Positions 47,007 to 58,619 of a stretch of DNA of 64,000 bases are shown here, one piece after another. Source of the stretch: Oscheius tipulae (taxonomy: Eukaryota > Nematoda > Chromadorea > Rhabditida > Rhabditidae); NCBI GenBank assembly GCA_037178975.1, contig JASJZH010000001.1, positions 8,292,501 through 8,356,500 on the forward strand, in the 5' to 3' direction. The number at the start of each line of letters is the position of its first letter. Position 1 is the first letter of the stretch. The notes beneath the pieces are model-generated. The model had not been told where the DNA came from. It worked only from the letters and a program-made list of their open reading frames with translations, and did no database searches. The position numbers and the translations under genes are program-made.

Positions 47007-48783
47007 TTAGCGCATTCCGTAGACGTCACCGAGAGTGGGAATAGGCTGAGGTTCGGCGGCAGAAGCCGATACAGTAGAATCGTCAGCCTCCCCGACGAGA
47101 CCCTGTATTCCGGGAATCGTCTGCCCGGTCATAGGATTCCATTGTGGCGACTGAACAGGATTCACGGAGTTCTTCGTCGGCGTCACATCGGTGTTCGGCG
47201 TCGCAGTTCCAGATCCTGTGCCGATTGGAGCCTGAGGAGCGGCGTTCAGCTGAAAATAGTAGGAGTTTTGGTCTTCCAAACAGGACAAGCTTACCACGTC
47301 GTTAGCCGTCAGAGGCTGGCCATTCTCCACCGACTTGTAGATGACTGGAGAGGGAACACGCTTGGCAGGTATGGCTTCCTCTTCGTCTGTATGCGAGGTG
47401 TCTGTGTCGCGATAGAGCTGCATACGATGAAAGTCGGTCAGATGACACATCAGGGCCCAGGCGCTGTGGAAACGCTGGCTACAAGAGGCGCATCGCATGA
47501 TCTTCGGTTCATCTGAAAGATCAACTATCAGATCGAAGAAACGAACAATTGCTTACTGTCAGCTTTAACGTTTTTGCAGCCGGCAATGCGATGATCCTTA
47601 AAAATCTCGTAATCGCAGGTGACGAAGCGGCAACTTCCACAGATTAACGTATCGGCCATTGCTGAAAAGACATTGAAATGTGAGCAAGGAAGAAGGCCTA
47701 CCACTGTCCGCCAGATCATCATTGGCCGTCTTGTCGCCTACGGCAAAGTCGCGATTCCTCTTGTTCTGCTCGGCCGTCTCATCCAGCACATTCGGAGAAT
47801 CTTCACGCGTATAAACGTCGTCGTAGCGGCGCTTGCGGCTGAAAAGATCATTTTAATAGGAGAACTTTGGACTCTAGCCCGATGGGAACTCTTCCAACAA
47901 CCATTGTGAACTCTAGCACAAATGAACATCGAAAAAGATCATTCAAAACCCGCGCTCATCAAAACACAAAATACTTCTGCTGTCTCAAAAACAGCTAGTT
48001 TCAAACCACTAAAATCCAAAAATACTTGCACAAGCAATGAAAATCTTTGACGAAAATCATATGATGTTGTAGCTCTGCTAAGCTGGAAATTGTAGAACAA
48101 AAAGTAGGAAAGATACGCAAACTGTTACCTCAAGTCCTCAGAAGCAGAAGGCTTCTTTCTCATGGCGGGCCCCGTCATGGCAAGATGAACATCTGAAAGG
48201 CGAGTTAGAAGCATAATCTCGAAGAAAAGAGGCACAATAATATGACAAGAAAGTTAAATAGAAAACGATTGAAGAGATTGAAGTCGCAGCCGAGATAATA
48301 TAGGAACAAAGGGGCAGAAATTATACCGATTATGGTTCCTTTCCAGCGTTTTCCGTTGAGATTAGTACAGGCGTCGTCGGCCTCACTGCCAGAAGAGAAT
48401 TGTACGAACGCGTATCCCTGCAACTTCACACAGTTAGACAGTACTCTTCACGAGAACTTGCCTTGAAAAAAGTGACGGCAAGTAGACGACCGTATGGTTT
48501 GCATAAATCGATGAGATCATCGCGAGTAATCCCGGCCTTGATGAGGTTACCGATGAAGACACGAGCTCGGACCATCGACGGATCCTTGGAGCTCGTATCG
48601 TAGCTGATATCCTGGTTTAGAACTGCCGATCCGACCCTTCAAATGGATATTTTCGGACAAAGACAGGGTGACCGACATGTTGAGAAGAGAGTTGTATGGC
48701 ATGCCCGTGCCGTCCTCGTTGAAGGTGGGCCGTTGTCCGCCATAGAGTGATGTAGCCGTGGTATAGCCATATTCTCCCATCAT
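47007..48783 (-). CDS. RRM protein fused to BCL11-like zinc fingers
   Basis: Eight exons (48783-48677, 48636-48462, 48417-48327, 48192-48129, 47838-47702, 47661-47557, 47512-47295, 47249-47007) join in phase to 379 aa. Residues about 60-130 form an RRM of the hnRNPC/RALY kind: RNP2 RVFIGNLI, RNP1 FKGYAFVQF, and GTIIDVHLAM matching the conserved GQVLDINLA end. The basic SRKRRYDDVY follows, as after the hnRNPC RRM. Then come two zinc-finger units: LICGSCRFVTCDYEIFKDH with IAGC (like the BCL11 N-terminal CCHC) and RCASCSQRFHSAWALMCHLT with DFH and QLY (like the BCL11 SAW...H...H finger). The Pro/Thr-rich tail is unstructured. The RRM-to-tail junction (phase 1, GT-AG) makes one continuous frame, so this is one gene and not two. 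The intron after exon 2 has a GC donor. Confidence 0.8.
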
Positions 48784-49236
48784 CCTGATCTGAAAAGAAA
48801 TGGTTATGAAAAGAATGTTGGGGAGAAAGAGCAAGAAAACTGGGAGAAAACCATTTGAACGAGTTTTGGATTTTACAAGGAGCCAGTTACACAGCGGATG
48901 AGATTGTAGCCGTTTTTGCGAGACCACAACTCCCGCAATGCAGATTGTGGCCACATCCTCCCACATTTGCCCAAAAATCTAGTAATTGACCTCGTAAAAC
49001 ACATGGACCACCTTGGCCCGAGAGCTCTTAGAGCTCACCTGTTGTGTTGGGCAGGTGTGTAAAAACTCTCACACCACATCCATCACCGCCAGCTGGCAGA
49101 CTACCTCTTCCTTCATAAATCAGCCGTTATTCTTTGCAGTAGCATCCCCCTTTTGCACCTGCAGGCAATTAGTGAATACGACACACGTTACGGCTTCTTT
49201 TTGAAGGCTGACAGGGACATATGGTGCTAGGACCCA
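48784..49236. other. divergent intergenic region
   Basis: Lies between two divergent genes and probably holds both promoters. No exon is supported, though a 5' untranslated exon of the RRM gene is implied by the acceptor before its ATG (TTTTCAG at about 48788-48794). Confidence 0.4.
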
Positions 49237-50106
49237 ATGGCAATTCGTCCAGAAGCTAATCGGTTCCGCCCGACACTCGACGATCCTCTCATGGATCACA
49301 GGTACGGACTTTCTCAGATTTAGGCAATGCAATTATCAGAATCGATCCGGTGAAGGTACCACTGAAGCAATACACTCCCCCACTTATCAGAATTCCCGAC
49401 TACAACGAGAATTTCGGCAAGAAAAAGGTGGGACCTGAACCATGGAGAGCAAAAAAAGAGTTATTCAGGTGGACTGGGGAGTTTTACAAAGCGCCTGCAT
49501 CACCTCAGCCTCGTTGGTCTTGCTTCTAATATGTGTATTTCCTGCAGGAGCAAGTGTATTCAAAATTAAACACAGACAGGTAGGGAAGAGCCAGCAGAAT
49601 TCACAGAAAGATGCAGCATCTCGTGGTACAATCGTTCGAAATGGTCGAAAACTACGTGACCGTGGTTTCCGCGGCGGCATTCTTTTTCTCTTTCTTCCAA
49701 CTGCTCATGATATTCAAGCTGCTTAAGTCACATCACCCTGATTACACGTGGTGAGTGCAGAAACAGATGTATGGCATAACAATGATACAGGGCGCTCATA
49801 TACTTCGAAAAGACGAGTTTTTCAAGGAATCTCGTGCAGGTTTTCTGGATTCTGGCCTTCCTTCTGTACATCATCGGCAAGAGAACAAGGTCTATGACGA
49901 AAAATAAGGTTTCAGCACTTTTCACGACATATGTTTTGGACACGAACAAGTCACACGCTTCGAGAGGTTTCGCGGCAGCATTTGGAGTCTTCGCCCTACT
50001 ATTTTGCTTCATATTCGTGACAAAAACGCTGCTATTCTGGTTCAAAAGCAGCAATCAACGAAAATTGCAGCCATACTGCGGAACGCAGTTTTCCACGCTT
50101 GTTTGA
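49237..50106 (+). CDS. unknown protein with about four membrane spans
   Basis: Five exons (49237-49301, 49340-49427, 49548-49579, 49607-49750, 49791-50106) join in phase to 214 aa. A soluble N-terminus of about 60 residues (VPLKQYTPPLIRIPDYNENF) precedes hydrophobic spans VVSAAAFFFSFFQLLMIFKL, VQVFWILAFLLYIIG and AAAFGVFALLFCFIFV. The tail is basic, ending QFSTLV. I recognise no family. The intron 49580-49606 would be only 27 bp, among the shortest here. If exon 2 is not spliced at 49427, the frame ends at about 49528 and gives a shorter soluble protein. An AATAAA is at 50170-50175. Confidence 0.6.
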
Positions 50107-50590
50107 CGAGGTTCTATAGTTATTTGTGTCACAAAAGTGCTTATTTTTTTTATGAAGGATGAGCTTGGCAATAAATATTCACGGGTAAAATCGGAGAGAG
50201 AGAGAAAAAGATGAAAAACGGCAAAGAATAACTTGGAAGTCGAAAATCAGTGTAGAGGAAGTTTCCGCTCAAATTTTAAATCAGAACTGGTACATTTTTG
50301 GCGCACCCTTTCAAACATTCATTTTCTTGCTGAGTTTCGCTTTATTGTTTTCACGTGCTTTGCTGGCAGTTATTTTGATTTTGTTCGCGTAATTTTGACG
50401 AGAAATATGAGCAGATACGATTAGCTGTAAATGTCGATCCAAAAAGTCCTGGCTTCCGTAATCGCGCTCTATTTTGAAGTCAGTTTCTGCGAGCGGCTGT
50501 GCAGCGGCCGAATTCTTCCTAGCCGACGTGGAGTCTATCATTCCAATTGCGTCTTCATAGGTGACTATCGCCCGTAGCTGACAGAAGAAG
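50107..50590. other. intergenic
   Basis: Holds the upstream gene's polyadenylation signal and AT-rich sequence. No supported gene. Confidence 0.45.
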
Positions 50591-50924
50591 ATGGTAGAAC
50601 TTGGCAGCAAGGGACCTTTCGGACAGTCCTTCGACAACCGTGTCTTCTTCATCCCGGCCATCGCCATCATCGCCTTTGTTGGTTAGTTGTTTATTCTCAG
50701 CATGTTTACTTTCGGAATCTTTTTTTCACAACAATTTTTTCCTTTTGTCTTTTGTTTGTAAAAGTGGTATCAAAAGAAGTATCGCTGAGCTACCAGATTA
50801 CGCATTATTGCATCCTAACACCGAATTTTCAGCCTTCTGTGGATACAAACTGTACAATTCGATCCAGGCCAAAGCACTGAAGCCCGAGAAGAAGAGCAAA
50901 CGCGACACTAAGAAGACTAATTAG
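50591..50924 (+). CDS. 60-aa single-span membrane microprotein
   Basis: Two exons (50591-50681, 50833-50924) encode 60 aa. One hydrophobic segment (FFIPAIAIIAFVAFCGYKLY) sits in the middle, followed by a highly basic tail (KPEKKSKRDTKKTN), so the C-terminus is probably cytosolic or matrix-facing. The organisation recalls the SMIM/small mitochondrial microprotein group, but I cannot assign a family. It lies in tandem upstream of BBS9 by about 210 bp. Confidence 0.7.
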
Positions 50925-51138
50925 GACGTCGTCTGTCAGCGAGAGTCCCATCCATCCTTCTACTGCGGCATTCCCCTGCTGGTTCCATCATGTGATATTT
51001 TATTCTTGTCAAAAATCGGTATTTATTTTTACGCACTAAATTATTGATGTTGTGAAAGCTTGTGAATTAAACTAGGATGGGAGGGCAAATGAGGGTAATC
51101 TCTCTCGGGGTTGCGTTGGTAGCCATGGAGACAGCCAC

Positions 51139-54100
51139 ATGTCTTTGTTCCGCCTTATCGAGGCCTACTACTACAATGTTCCAAATAGTTCAACTTTTGC
51201 CTGCGGACGGCTCACCGAGCATGAGAGAGGTAGATTTTTATGGGAGGAAATTCGAGAAATTCTTCCTAGATCAAGTAATAATTGGCGGCGAGGACGGTCT
51301 GATCACGGTCATCGACCCGGCTGGCAATAATCTCTCGGCAGAAGAGTCATTCCTGGCTCAACATCAAACTGATCAATCCGTTATTCAAGTGGGATTCGCT
51401 GAAGGTTTAGAAAAATGCCGATTTTGTTAGATTGTTATTGGGAATTTCCTTCAAATCGCCGAGCCTGTTGTCGCTGTCCTTCACAGCCACTCCTTGGCCT
51501 ATTATATTCTTCGCTATGGTTGTTTCAACTGGAAACATTGACAAAAACTGTGTTTAGATGATAGAGACGCATCGAACACGTCCTTTCAACTCGTTTTCAC
51601 TCACGATATCGGCGAGCCGACCTTCTCAATGTGTGTCGTGGACGATGATCTTCCAGCCCAGATTCTTGTTCAGACTGTGAGCTGTCGATTGCATCTTTTC
51701 CGTGGTATTTAACTCATTTTTTTGCCATAGAAATGTGCTAAAGGTGACCAGTGTCTTCTATCAAGAGCTTCTTTACCTGCTCTCTTCCCCGGTCCGATAA
51801 CCTATCATCATACCAACAACGCACTGAACATCGCATGCGGATATCATGTTCACAGCATCAAATTCAGTGTGTTATCGAGCCTGAGCAACAGCTCGAAGAA
51901 GATTTCGGTGAGTTCGCACAGAAAGTATGCAGATGTGCGTCGTCGACAATTTCAATGCGACGCGCAAACTGATAGCAAAGTTTTAGAGCTAGAAAACGCT
52001 ATTTTTTTGGGTTGTCATAATCTGCAAAGATGTAGGCCTTGACCTATAACTTCGTAGAGCATCAAAAAGCTGGAAAAATGCCATTTTAAACTCGAAAAAC
52101 TGGAAAGGGAAAACTTCTTAGGTAGACTGGAGTTTCAACTGTGGCGACTGGCCGCTGCAGATCTTTGCCATCGACTATCTGCCAGTTCCTCCCAGTGTTT
52201 TGGTCGTGGCCAGGAGGAATGTCTTCTGTCTGCCAGCCATGGAACCGGACCGCATCAAGTGGCAGGTCCGCCTGGAAACTATCGCTATCTCGGCACATGT
52301 GTATAAGTCTGATGGTAGGGATTTTTGAGCTCCCACTACTGACAGAAAAGTGACAGACGGTCAGGAAATCCGGTATCTGATTGCGACAGCCAGTAACACG
52401 ATGCTCGTCTTCAAGGACAACCAGCTGCTTTGGAACTGTCACATGGACTTCTGTCCGATCCTTTTCGTTCGAAGCTCGCTCAAGTAGGTGTCAATTTTTT
52501 TATTCAAAAAACTAGCAAACGCAGTCCTGCCACCCAGCACATGATCGCCATGCTGTCGAATGACAGCCGCTTCGTGGTCGGCTACATGGGCACAGAGCCG
52601 CACCTCTTCAAGCCAACCCACGAGAGTCGCGTCGTAGATCTGAAGGAAATGGTAGAAGAACTGAAGGAATTAGAAAGGGCGATTGGCGGAAAGCCGGTCA
52701 GAGATATCACGGAGAATCTAAACAAAGCCTTCTCGTTCTCGGTTGAAGTTGATCATGACAGGATGGAGGTCAGTTTGAAACTTTACATTGTTATGAAGCA
52801 ATGTTTTGATTTTTGGCATTTACTGTCTCTCACCATAGAGTTGTGGATTTCTACACATACCCACATTCACATGTCCGTTCTCTGAACTCTTACTTTCGAT
52901 TCTCTCCTTTAACTAACTGCTGTCTCTTTCTCCATTGTGTCTGCTGTTCCTCATATACAGAACTGTTACCATTAGCTTCAGTCCCTCTCTCCAGAAACCA
53001 AGAGTACCGCCCAGACACTCAGTTTCTTGGCTCTTAGAGTCTGCAACCTGACTATCTACTGTCTCTATCTCTAGAAAACAGTAGTCAATCTCTTCATTTC
53101 CTGTCAGTTTAACTGAACCCAAGCTTTAGTATTTTAGAGTCTTTCTAGCCCAGACTATCTCTTGCTTCAGAAACAACCTGGTCGAATTTTTTCTCAACCT
53201 ATGGACAGTACGCTTTAGTGAGTCAGACTCTTGACTACCTACAGTTCTGAGTGAGAGACGGTGACATATCTCTGATTGTCTTCTCTTGTAGAAAGTTACC
53301 GAACAAAACAAAAACGTTGGCACGGTCCCGAACCTGAGTCATTCGAGCAAGAAAGGAGCTTCTGTCTCTCCAACCTGAGCCTATTCAGCCCAATCTACAT
53401 TCTTGCTCTCTTACTCTTACTGCGGGTATATGGTATTTTGACTACCGTTTTCCTCTGTGGAAAGAGACAACCTCTCTCTCTCTCTCTTTGTTCGACTGCC
53501 ATATCTCCTGTACTTCTATCAATTTCTCGCATTTTCAAATAGACCAATTTCAGCCAGTTTCCCGCGGAGAAGTACCCACGATTCCTTTGCGAGTAGCCAT
53601 GCAAGGAGTGCCTATAGGGAACAGCATCGAGACGTCGATTAGTAGTTGTTTCCTCGATACTGTCAGAAGTGAGTCAAGCATCGTATTTTACTGATTGTAT
53701 GCCAGAAACCTCGTCTGACTTCTCAAGTATCAGTCTCCGTGTAGATAAGAAACTTCCGTGGACTTCAACTGTTCATCTAGTCGCTGTTTGTATCCCTTCC
53801 CACGGTGAGTTTATTTTTTTTTGTGAAAACATACAGTTATAGCCACCTTCGTAGCAAAAACGCGGCTACCTCTCAATTGTATAGTCGCAGAAGCCACTCC
53901 GGATCGTAACGCCGAGCTCAAGGTCACTATTGAGCTGGATCGACACACAATTCCCATCAATCAGCTCTTTCCAGGTTAAATAACTGATTTCCGCCAATTT
54001 TTTGATAGAATTTCACACCGAAAACCCGTCCTCCATAGCCTTCCAGGCTTTCGGGCCTTGTGACGCCTCCGTCTCCGTGTTTACTGCCAACAAGACGAGT

Positions 54101-55285
54101 AAAATTGAGTAATACATTGTTAAAAAGTCGAAATTTTCAGACAGATACCGGATTCAGTCGGACAGAATGGAACTTCTGGCCTTGATTACGAGGGAGTTGG
54201 TGGCTAGAGTATGGAATGAGGACCGGGGCATACATATGAACTCGAGACCGCCGTTGGAATATCTCCAGGCTCGGGTAGAGAGGCAAATTGAGGTCTTTTT
54301 AGTCGAACAAAATGGAAACAATAATCGTTTTAAGATAGAACAGTCGATAAAAAAGTTGCTCGCCGAGCTGGAAAGAGCCAGTCTCGAGTTGAGAGCCATC
54401 CAGGCTCTGGTAATTTCCAAGACCCAGAACACGAAGCAGGAAGGCATGGAAAATGTCGACTTTCTCTACAGGAAAGCCCATGAGGAACTGCTCACGTTGA
54501 TCGGCCGGATTGGTGAGCAGACGAGAGCAAAAGAGGAGCTCGGAAATGAGCTGTGCGCCATCTTTGATCTGATAGCTCTCGTGGGTGAGATTGACAACCA
54601 GGAGACCCTGGTCGACGGGCATTTCTACAACAACACGCAACAGGTAAAAGACTCCTGAGCTGATTTAGTAGGTCTAATTTGTGGTCTAACTTTTATTCAA
54701 AAAAGTTCACTTAATTGCTTACGTAGAGATTTAGTTATGTACTGAAAATCCCTTGAAAAATGACTTAACCGGTCGCATTTTTGTCAACTAAATTTACGGA
54801 CCTCGAATCTGAGTCTATAGTAGAGACATACGGAATGCGGAATATGCGGAGGCGCTATTGTGTCTTTGAAGTGAGCACCACCTCGGAGAAATAGAGGCTG
54901 CGCATCGAAATTAACTACGGTAACATGATAATAAGAAGCCTTGTGTTATAAGATTTGGTGCGCATTCCAGAGTCGAGATGGCACTTCAGAAATATTCCGC
55001 ATTCCGCCCATACGTGAGGAAAATTTGGTTACAACCGTTATCTTTTGCGGAAAACCTGAACTTCTTGCTCAAAAGTCTACAATCAATAGTTTCCCTCCTT
55101 ACGAGACCAGTTTTCAAATGTCGGCAATTTAAAGGCATTTTCAGAGCCTGATCGAGCGAATCTCGTGGGCAACTCGCAAATCGGACCTTATCGAGTCACT
55201 AGAGATGCTCTGTCGCCATACCAGCAAGGCTCTTCCGCAGATCGCAGAAGAGGAAAGCGAAGAAATCGAGCATGATCCCATTTGA
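51139..55285 (+). CDS. BBS9: BBS9/PTHB1, BBSome subunit
   Basis: The gene has many short exons. The start MSLFRL matches the MSLFKA start of BBS9. The N-terminal beta-propeller is seen in QVIIGGEDGLITVID, FTHDIGEPTFSMCVVDD, VDWSFNCGDWPLQIFAID and LIATASNTMLVFKDNQLLW. Most diagnostic is MLSNDSRFVVGYMGTEPHLF followed by RVVDLKEMVEELKELERAI, which aligns with the human STL..DDG...CSYLGTDPSLF and ELNYDELDMEMKELQKVI region. The C-terminal half includes an Ig/GAE-like part and helices (VRQIEVFLVEQNG-like coil near 54280, SLIERISWATRKSDLIESLE). BBS9 is a BBSome core subunit that traffics membrane proteins in cilia. An intron near 52.77-53.28 kb is long and C/T-rich. The hairpin repeat lies in an intron near 52025. 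The stop at 55285 faces the IMP3 stop only 68 bp away. Confidence 0.88.
52022..52066. repeat. hairpin repeat copy in BBS9 intron
   Basis: CTGCAAAGATGTAGG pairs imperfectly with CCTATAACTTCGTAG. It is followed by AGCTGGAAAAATG, a flank shared in reverse (TTCCAGCTTAG) by the copies near 40320 and 42710. Confidence 0.55.
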
Positions 55286-55352
55286 TTGGCTCTTTTTTAA
55301 TAAAGAAGAAGTAACAATAACAGGGAACAAAAATAAATTGAAACAAACTGGA

Positions 55353-56385
55353 TTAGGCCAAATCAAAGTCGTCGCGGGTGCCGGCATAATCCAGCACATG
55401 CTGCTTGACCTTGCTGCTGTTCGTCCACGTGATCACATCCTCCATGGCTCTTGTGACGATAAAGGCCGGATCTGTGATAAGTTTCGGTCCAACACGCACA
55501 TGGCCCTGTTCTACCTGAGCAAGGTTTCTATTTGAAGAAGGAAAACAGCGGGAACTTACAAAATCACTCGCCGTTTTTATGCTGTCAATCATGCCCGTGT
55601 TCTTCATCACAACTGGCAGACGTCGGCGAGCAAATGAGGCTGCAGTTACCTGCAAATTAGGTTTTAGCAACACAATTTTGTGCTGTTAAAATCAAAGTTA
55701 GGCCCAAAAAAATCGAGTTGGGGCGTTTGCGTCCTGCGACTCGGGCCGAAACCATTTTTGCAACAGAAACCAGCCAGCTCTGGGTCAACTTCGCATTTTT
55801 TAAATTTTGCAATGGTTTGCAAACTTGTAGAGCAGAAAAAATGCTACAACTTTGCAGAACATTAAAAATAAAACATTGACTGACTGATTACTGCTGCTCA
55901 TCTGAGCGCTGAAAACGGTTTAAGCCCGGCCCGAGTCGCAGGGCGCAATCGGCTCGCGCTGGTCTACGGCGCATGTTTGGACAAATCCGACTGTTTCATG
56001 AACGGCAATTTGAGCTACTTTGTAAAGAAAACAGTATGCTTACCTTCGACAATCGCTCAACCGAATCCGCCGTAGGGATCAGGCCGGCATCGTAGAACTT
56101 CTTCAGCATGGCTCGCGTGGTTTTCGTGCGGAACGGGTCGTTCATCGGCAGTTCCTTCAGCTGGTTCACAATCTCCCAGGCGTCGGCAGCCAGTTTGTTG
56201 TACATCGCGTAGTGCTCCCTCTTCTTGATTTGATATCTGAAACCGGGAATTTTTTGAAAAGACAAAACTGGAATTTCCTACTTAGCAAGCTGTGCATTCT
56301 GTCGTCCTTTTTGATCCACCTCCCACGTGACGAAATCCGTCTTCTTCAGCAGCTTCTGCTCGTGCAGTTTGAGCTTACGCACCAT
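55353..56385 (-). CDS. IMP3: IMP3, U3 snoRNP protein
   Basis: Four exons span 56385 to 55353. The start [18 protein letters not shown] is the conserved IMP3 N-terminus. [40 protein letters not shown], the S4-type RNA-binding part ([20 protein letters not shown]) and the end [18 protein letters not shown] all align with human IMP3 (184 aa). IMP3 bridges U3 snoRNA to pre-18S rRNA in the small-subunit processome (nucleolus). A hairpin repeat (55820-55857) sits in the roughly 390-bp intron between exons 2 and 3. Confidence 0.95.
55815..55862. repeat. hairpin repeat copy in IMP3 intron
   Basis: GCAAACTTGTAGAGC pairs with GCTACAACTTTGC around an A-rich loop with one mismatch. Confidence 0.7.
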
Positions 56386-56724
56386 TATTTTTGAACTAAA
56401 AATGGGGGGTCTATAGCTAAAAATTTATGTGAAGAGGTAGCAAATCGATATACGAGGAAAAGCGGGGTAAAAATAGTAGGAAAGGTACATTTATTATGAT
56501 ATCAAGTTTGCATATTTACAAAAAAAAAGAGGAACGATCTTTTCAGTTGTTTAAGAAGCTAGCACAAATGTATCTAGGGACCCGAATTTAAACAACTAGT
56601 CAAGTAAAATTTGAATAAGAGAGAGACTGAGAGTGGGGATGGAGGCACTAATAGCAAAATGACCAAAAGCAGCGACCGGTGTCAACAAGGTTAAGGGAAG
56701 AGCAAAAAAAGATAGGAACCGCCG
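56386..56724. other. intergenic, nothing seen
   Basis: A/T-rich gap between two genes on the minus strand. I see no exon or structured RNA. Confidence 0.5.
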
Positions 56725-57875
56725 CTAGCATCGTTTCGACTTTTTGTACAGCTGACTAGGCGAGGAGGGGGAGCGTTGTCTCTTCCGTCGACGTACTTGA
56801 GTTTCCAGGAAGTTTGTGAGATCATTCTTGTTCGGCGTGGCGGAGACGTTCGGGCCGGATAGCGCCTAAAAGAGAAGTTTTACACTATCTTTAAGCGCCA
56901 AACTCTGGACCAAAGTCTATTTCAAATACATTTTTGAATACGAGCAGTCTTTGACGGCCGCCCTTTCAAAAACCGAAAAAAGCATAGACGGGGATAGATC
57001 CCAGGTCGCTACGTTTCTCAGCCCAGCGCGCTACTGAGCTATGACGGGTGGCAGCGGCCCAGCGACTTCGGCTACGCAAAGAAAAACACATACACCCACT
57101 TACATACAGACGTCATTGCGCCTTGGAAAGAGAGAGAGAGAGAGAGATTTGCTTCAATAAATTGTAGATTACAGGGCAGACTCGAACCCAGATCGCAGGT
57201 GCACCTGAGAACAGCACTAGACTTAAAAGGCTTCAAACGAACAAGATTCGCGTGCTTTCTGGTCGTCCGCCTATGAACATTTTTTGTCTCAGGTTACGTC
57301 ACCTTTAGTAATAACATCGGGAAAGACATAAAATTTGCCAAAAAAAAATCGGTTCAAAGTTTTGAAGAAAAACAAACCTGCTGAAACATGAAGACAGCCG
57401 GCAGCGTGTCGTTGTCCATCACCTGTTTGTAGACGTGCGGCTCGTCCGTCCGCAGACCCATATTGCAGTAGAGATGCTCCAGCAGGATATGTATGTCTAC
57501 TTTGCCGCTGGAGCTCATCTTAGCTAGCAGTTCCTTGGCCAACATGGTCCTGCCAGCAGCCAGTCCCTTCTCGAAGCCTTTTCTGCCTACATCGACTGCC
57601 GTCTAAAATTCTTTGTGAATGAATAAAGAGCAAAAAGCTGACTTTGTATAGTTGAGTAGTGGCCACGGCCGAGGTCTGATACGTTCTCCAAGAGCTGTCC
57701 TTGTACATTTTCGTGACGGAGGAGGCACAGCTCTATATTCTTATTGGTTAAAAACATAAAATCAGGAGCAAACCTGGAAATCCTGCCACAACTTTTCACT
57801 TTCCAGCTCCTCGTCCAGGGGTCCTCCCATTCGAGACGTGCTCGTTGTGCCCAGTAGATGATGATCGCTGGTCAT
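56725..57875 (-). CDS. HAPSTR1: HAPSTR1 (C16orf72) stress-response protein
   Basis: Four exons run from the ATG at 57875 (directly after a TTTCCAG acceptor) to TAG at 56725. The conserved core reads EKLWQDFQSCASSVTKMYKD, then WRTYQTSAVATTQLYK, then AVDVGRKGFEKGLAAGRTML. This follows the C16orf72 pattern KLWHLFQNSATAVAQLYKD ... FQNAATAVTNLYK ... FDIGIQIGYQRR. The C-terminus (NDLTNFLETQVRRRKRQRS, ending KKSKRC) parallels the vertebrate DLNTFISEE...RKR...KRNRMI end, a basic nuclear-localisation-like tail. HAPSTR1 partners the ligase HUWE1 in stress-response control. The intron before the last exon (about 56875-57375) carries two tRNA-like sequences. Confidence 0.82.
56985..57060 (-). repeat. tRNA-like element in HAPSTR1 intron
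   Basis: The minus strand reads CATAGCTCAGTAGCGCGCTG (A box) and, at tRNA spacing, CTGGGATCTATCCC, a B box with GATC in place of TTCG. Confidence 0.55.
57168..57240 (-). repeat. tRNA-like element in HAPSTR1 intron
   Basis: The minus strand has a good B box, CTGGGTTCGAGTCTGCC. The A-box side (AAGTCTAGTGCTG) is degenerate. Confidence 0.5.
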
Positions 57876-58619
57876 CTGGAAAAAAACAGACTGTAAATCG
57901 ATACTGCTGTGAGAAGAATGCATGAAATACAATTTTGGGATCGATAGGGGGAAATGAACCTTCGCTTTGGAGCAGAGTTTTCACTTTCGAATCTTTGCGT
58001 AAATGGGAAAAGCAAAGGCTTAAGAGAGGGATATTTTAACAGAAAGAACTAGAGGATTTGATACGGCAAGAGAACAAAGAGATAAACGAGAAAAAGTCCA
58101 GTAAAACGATGCATGCGGAACAAGGGAGAGCGAATGAGCGGACGGCAAGGGCGGCACACACCGCGTGGTCAGTAAACAGCAAACACCGCGCGTCTGAATT
58201 ACGCATCGTACGCGATCTCGATGGAGAAAAAAGAAGGCAGTATGATAAACTAAAATGACTGAAAAAAAAGGCATTTTGAGCAACGGATCTACAGAGGCGG
58301 ATATATTGGTTTGTTGCCGACTGCGCGATCGAATAAAAACTGGTTTCCCCCTCTCGTGTCACTATGCAAGAATCTTTAAGGTACCCTATGTTCCTGTTAT
58401 TTTAAATGAATCCTAGACGTTACTTCGCTCAAAATTGACCATTGGGCGAAAATATTAGGAAAAGGAAAAAAGAACAAATGTCTTCCGACTTTGTGTCACT
58501 TGCAGCGGATTAATCAGTGTACCGTAGCTCGATGAATAGACTTAGTTGTAAGAAACAAGAGAATATTATCAAGAGACTAAAAAAAAAAGGTTTATTATAT
58601 GATACAACGGTTAAAACTC
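57876..58619. other. intergenic, nothing recognised
   Basis: Upstream of HAPSTR1 and downstream of the small gene at 58.6 kb. Only short random frames were seen. Confidence 0.4.

Noticed and set aside
58020-58362. Minus frames of 87 and 108 codons upstream of HAPSTR1
   Set aside because: Ser/Phe/Cys-rich low-complexity translations of A-rich + strand sequence, without signals.
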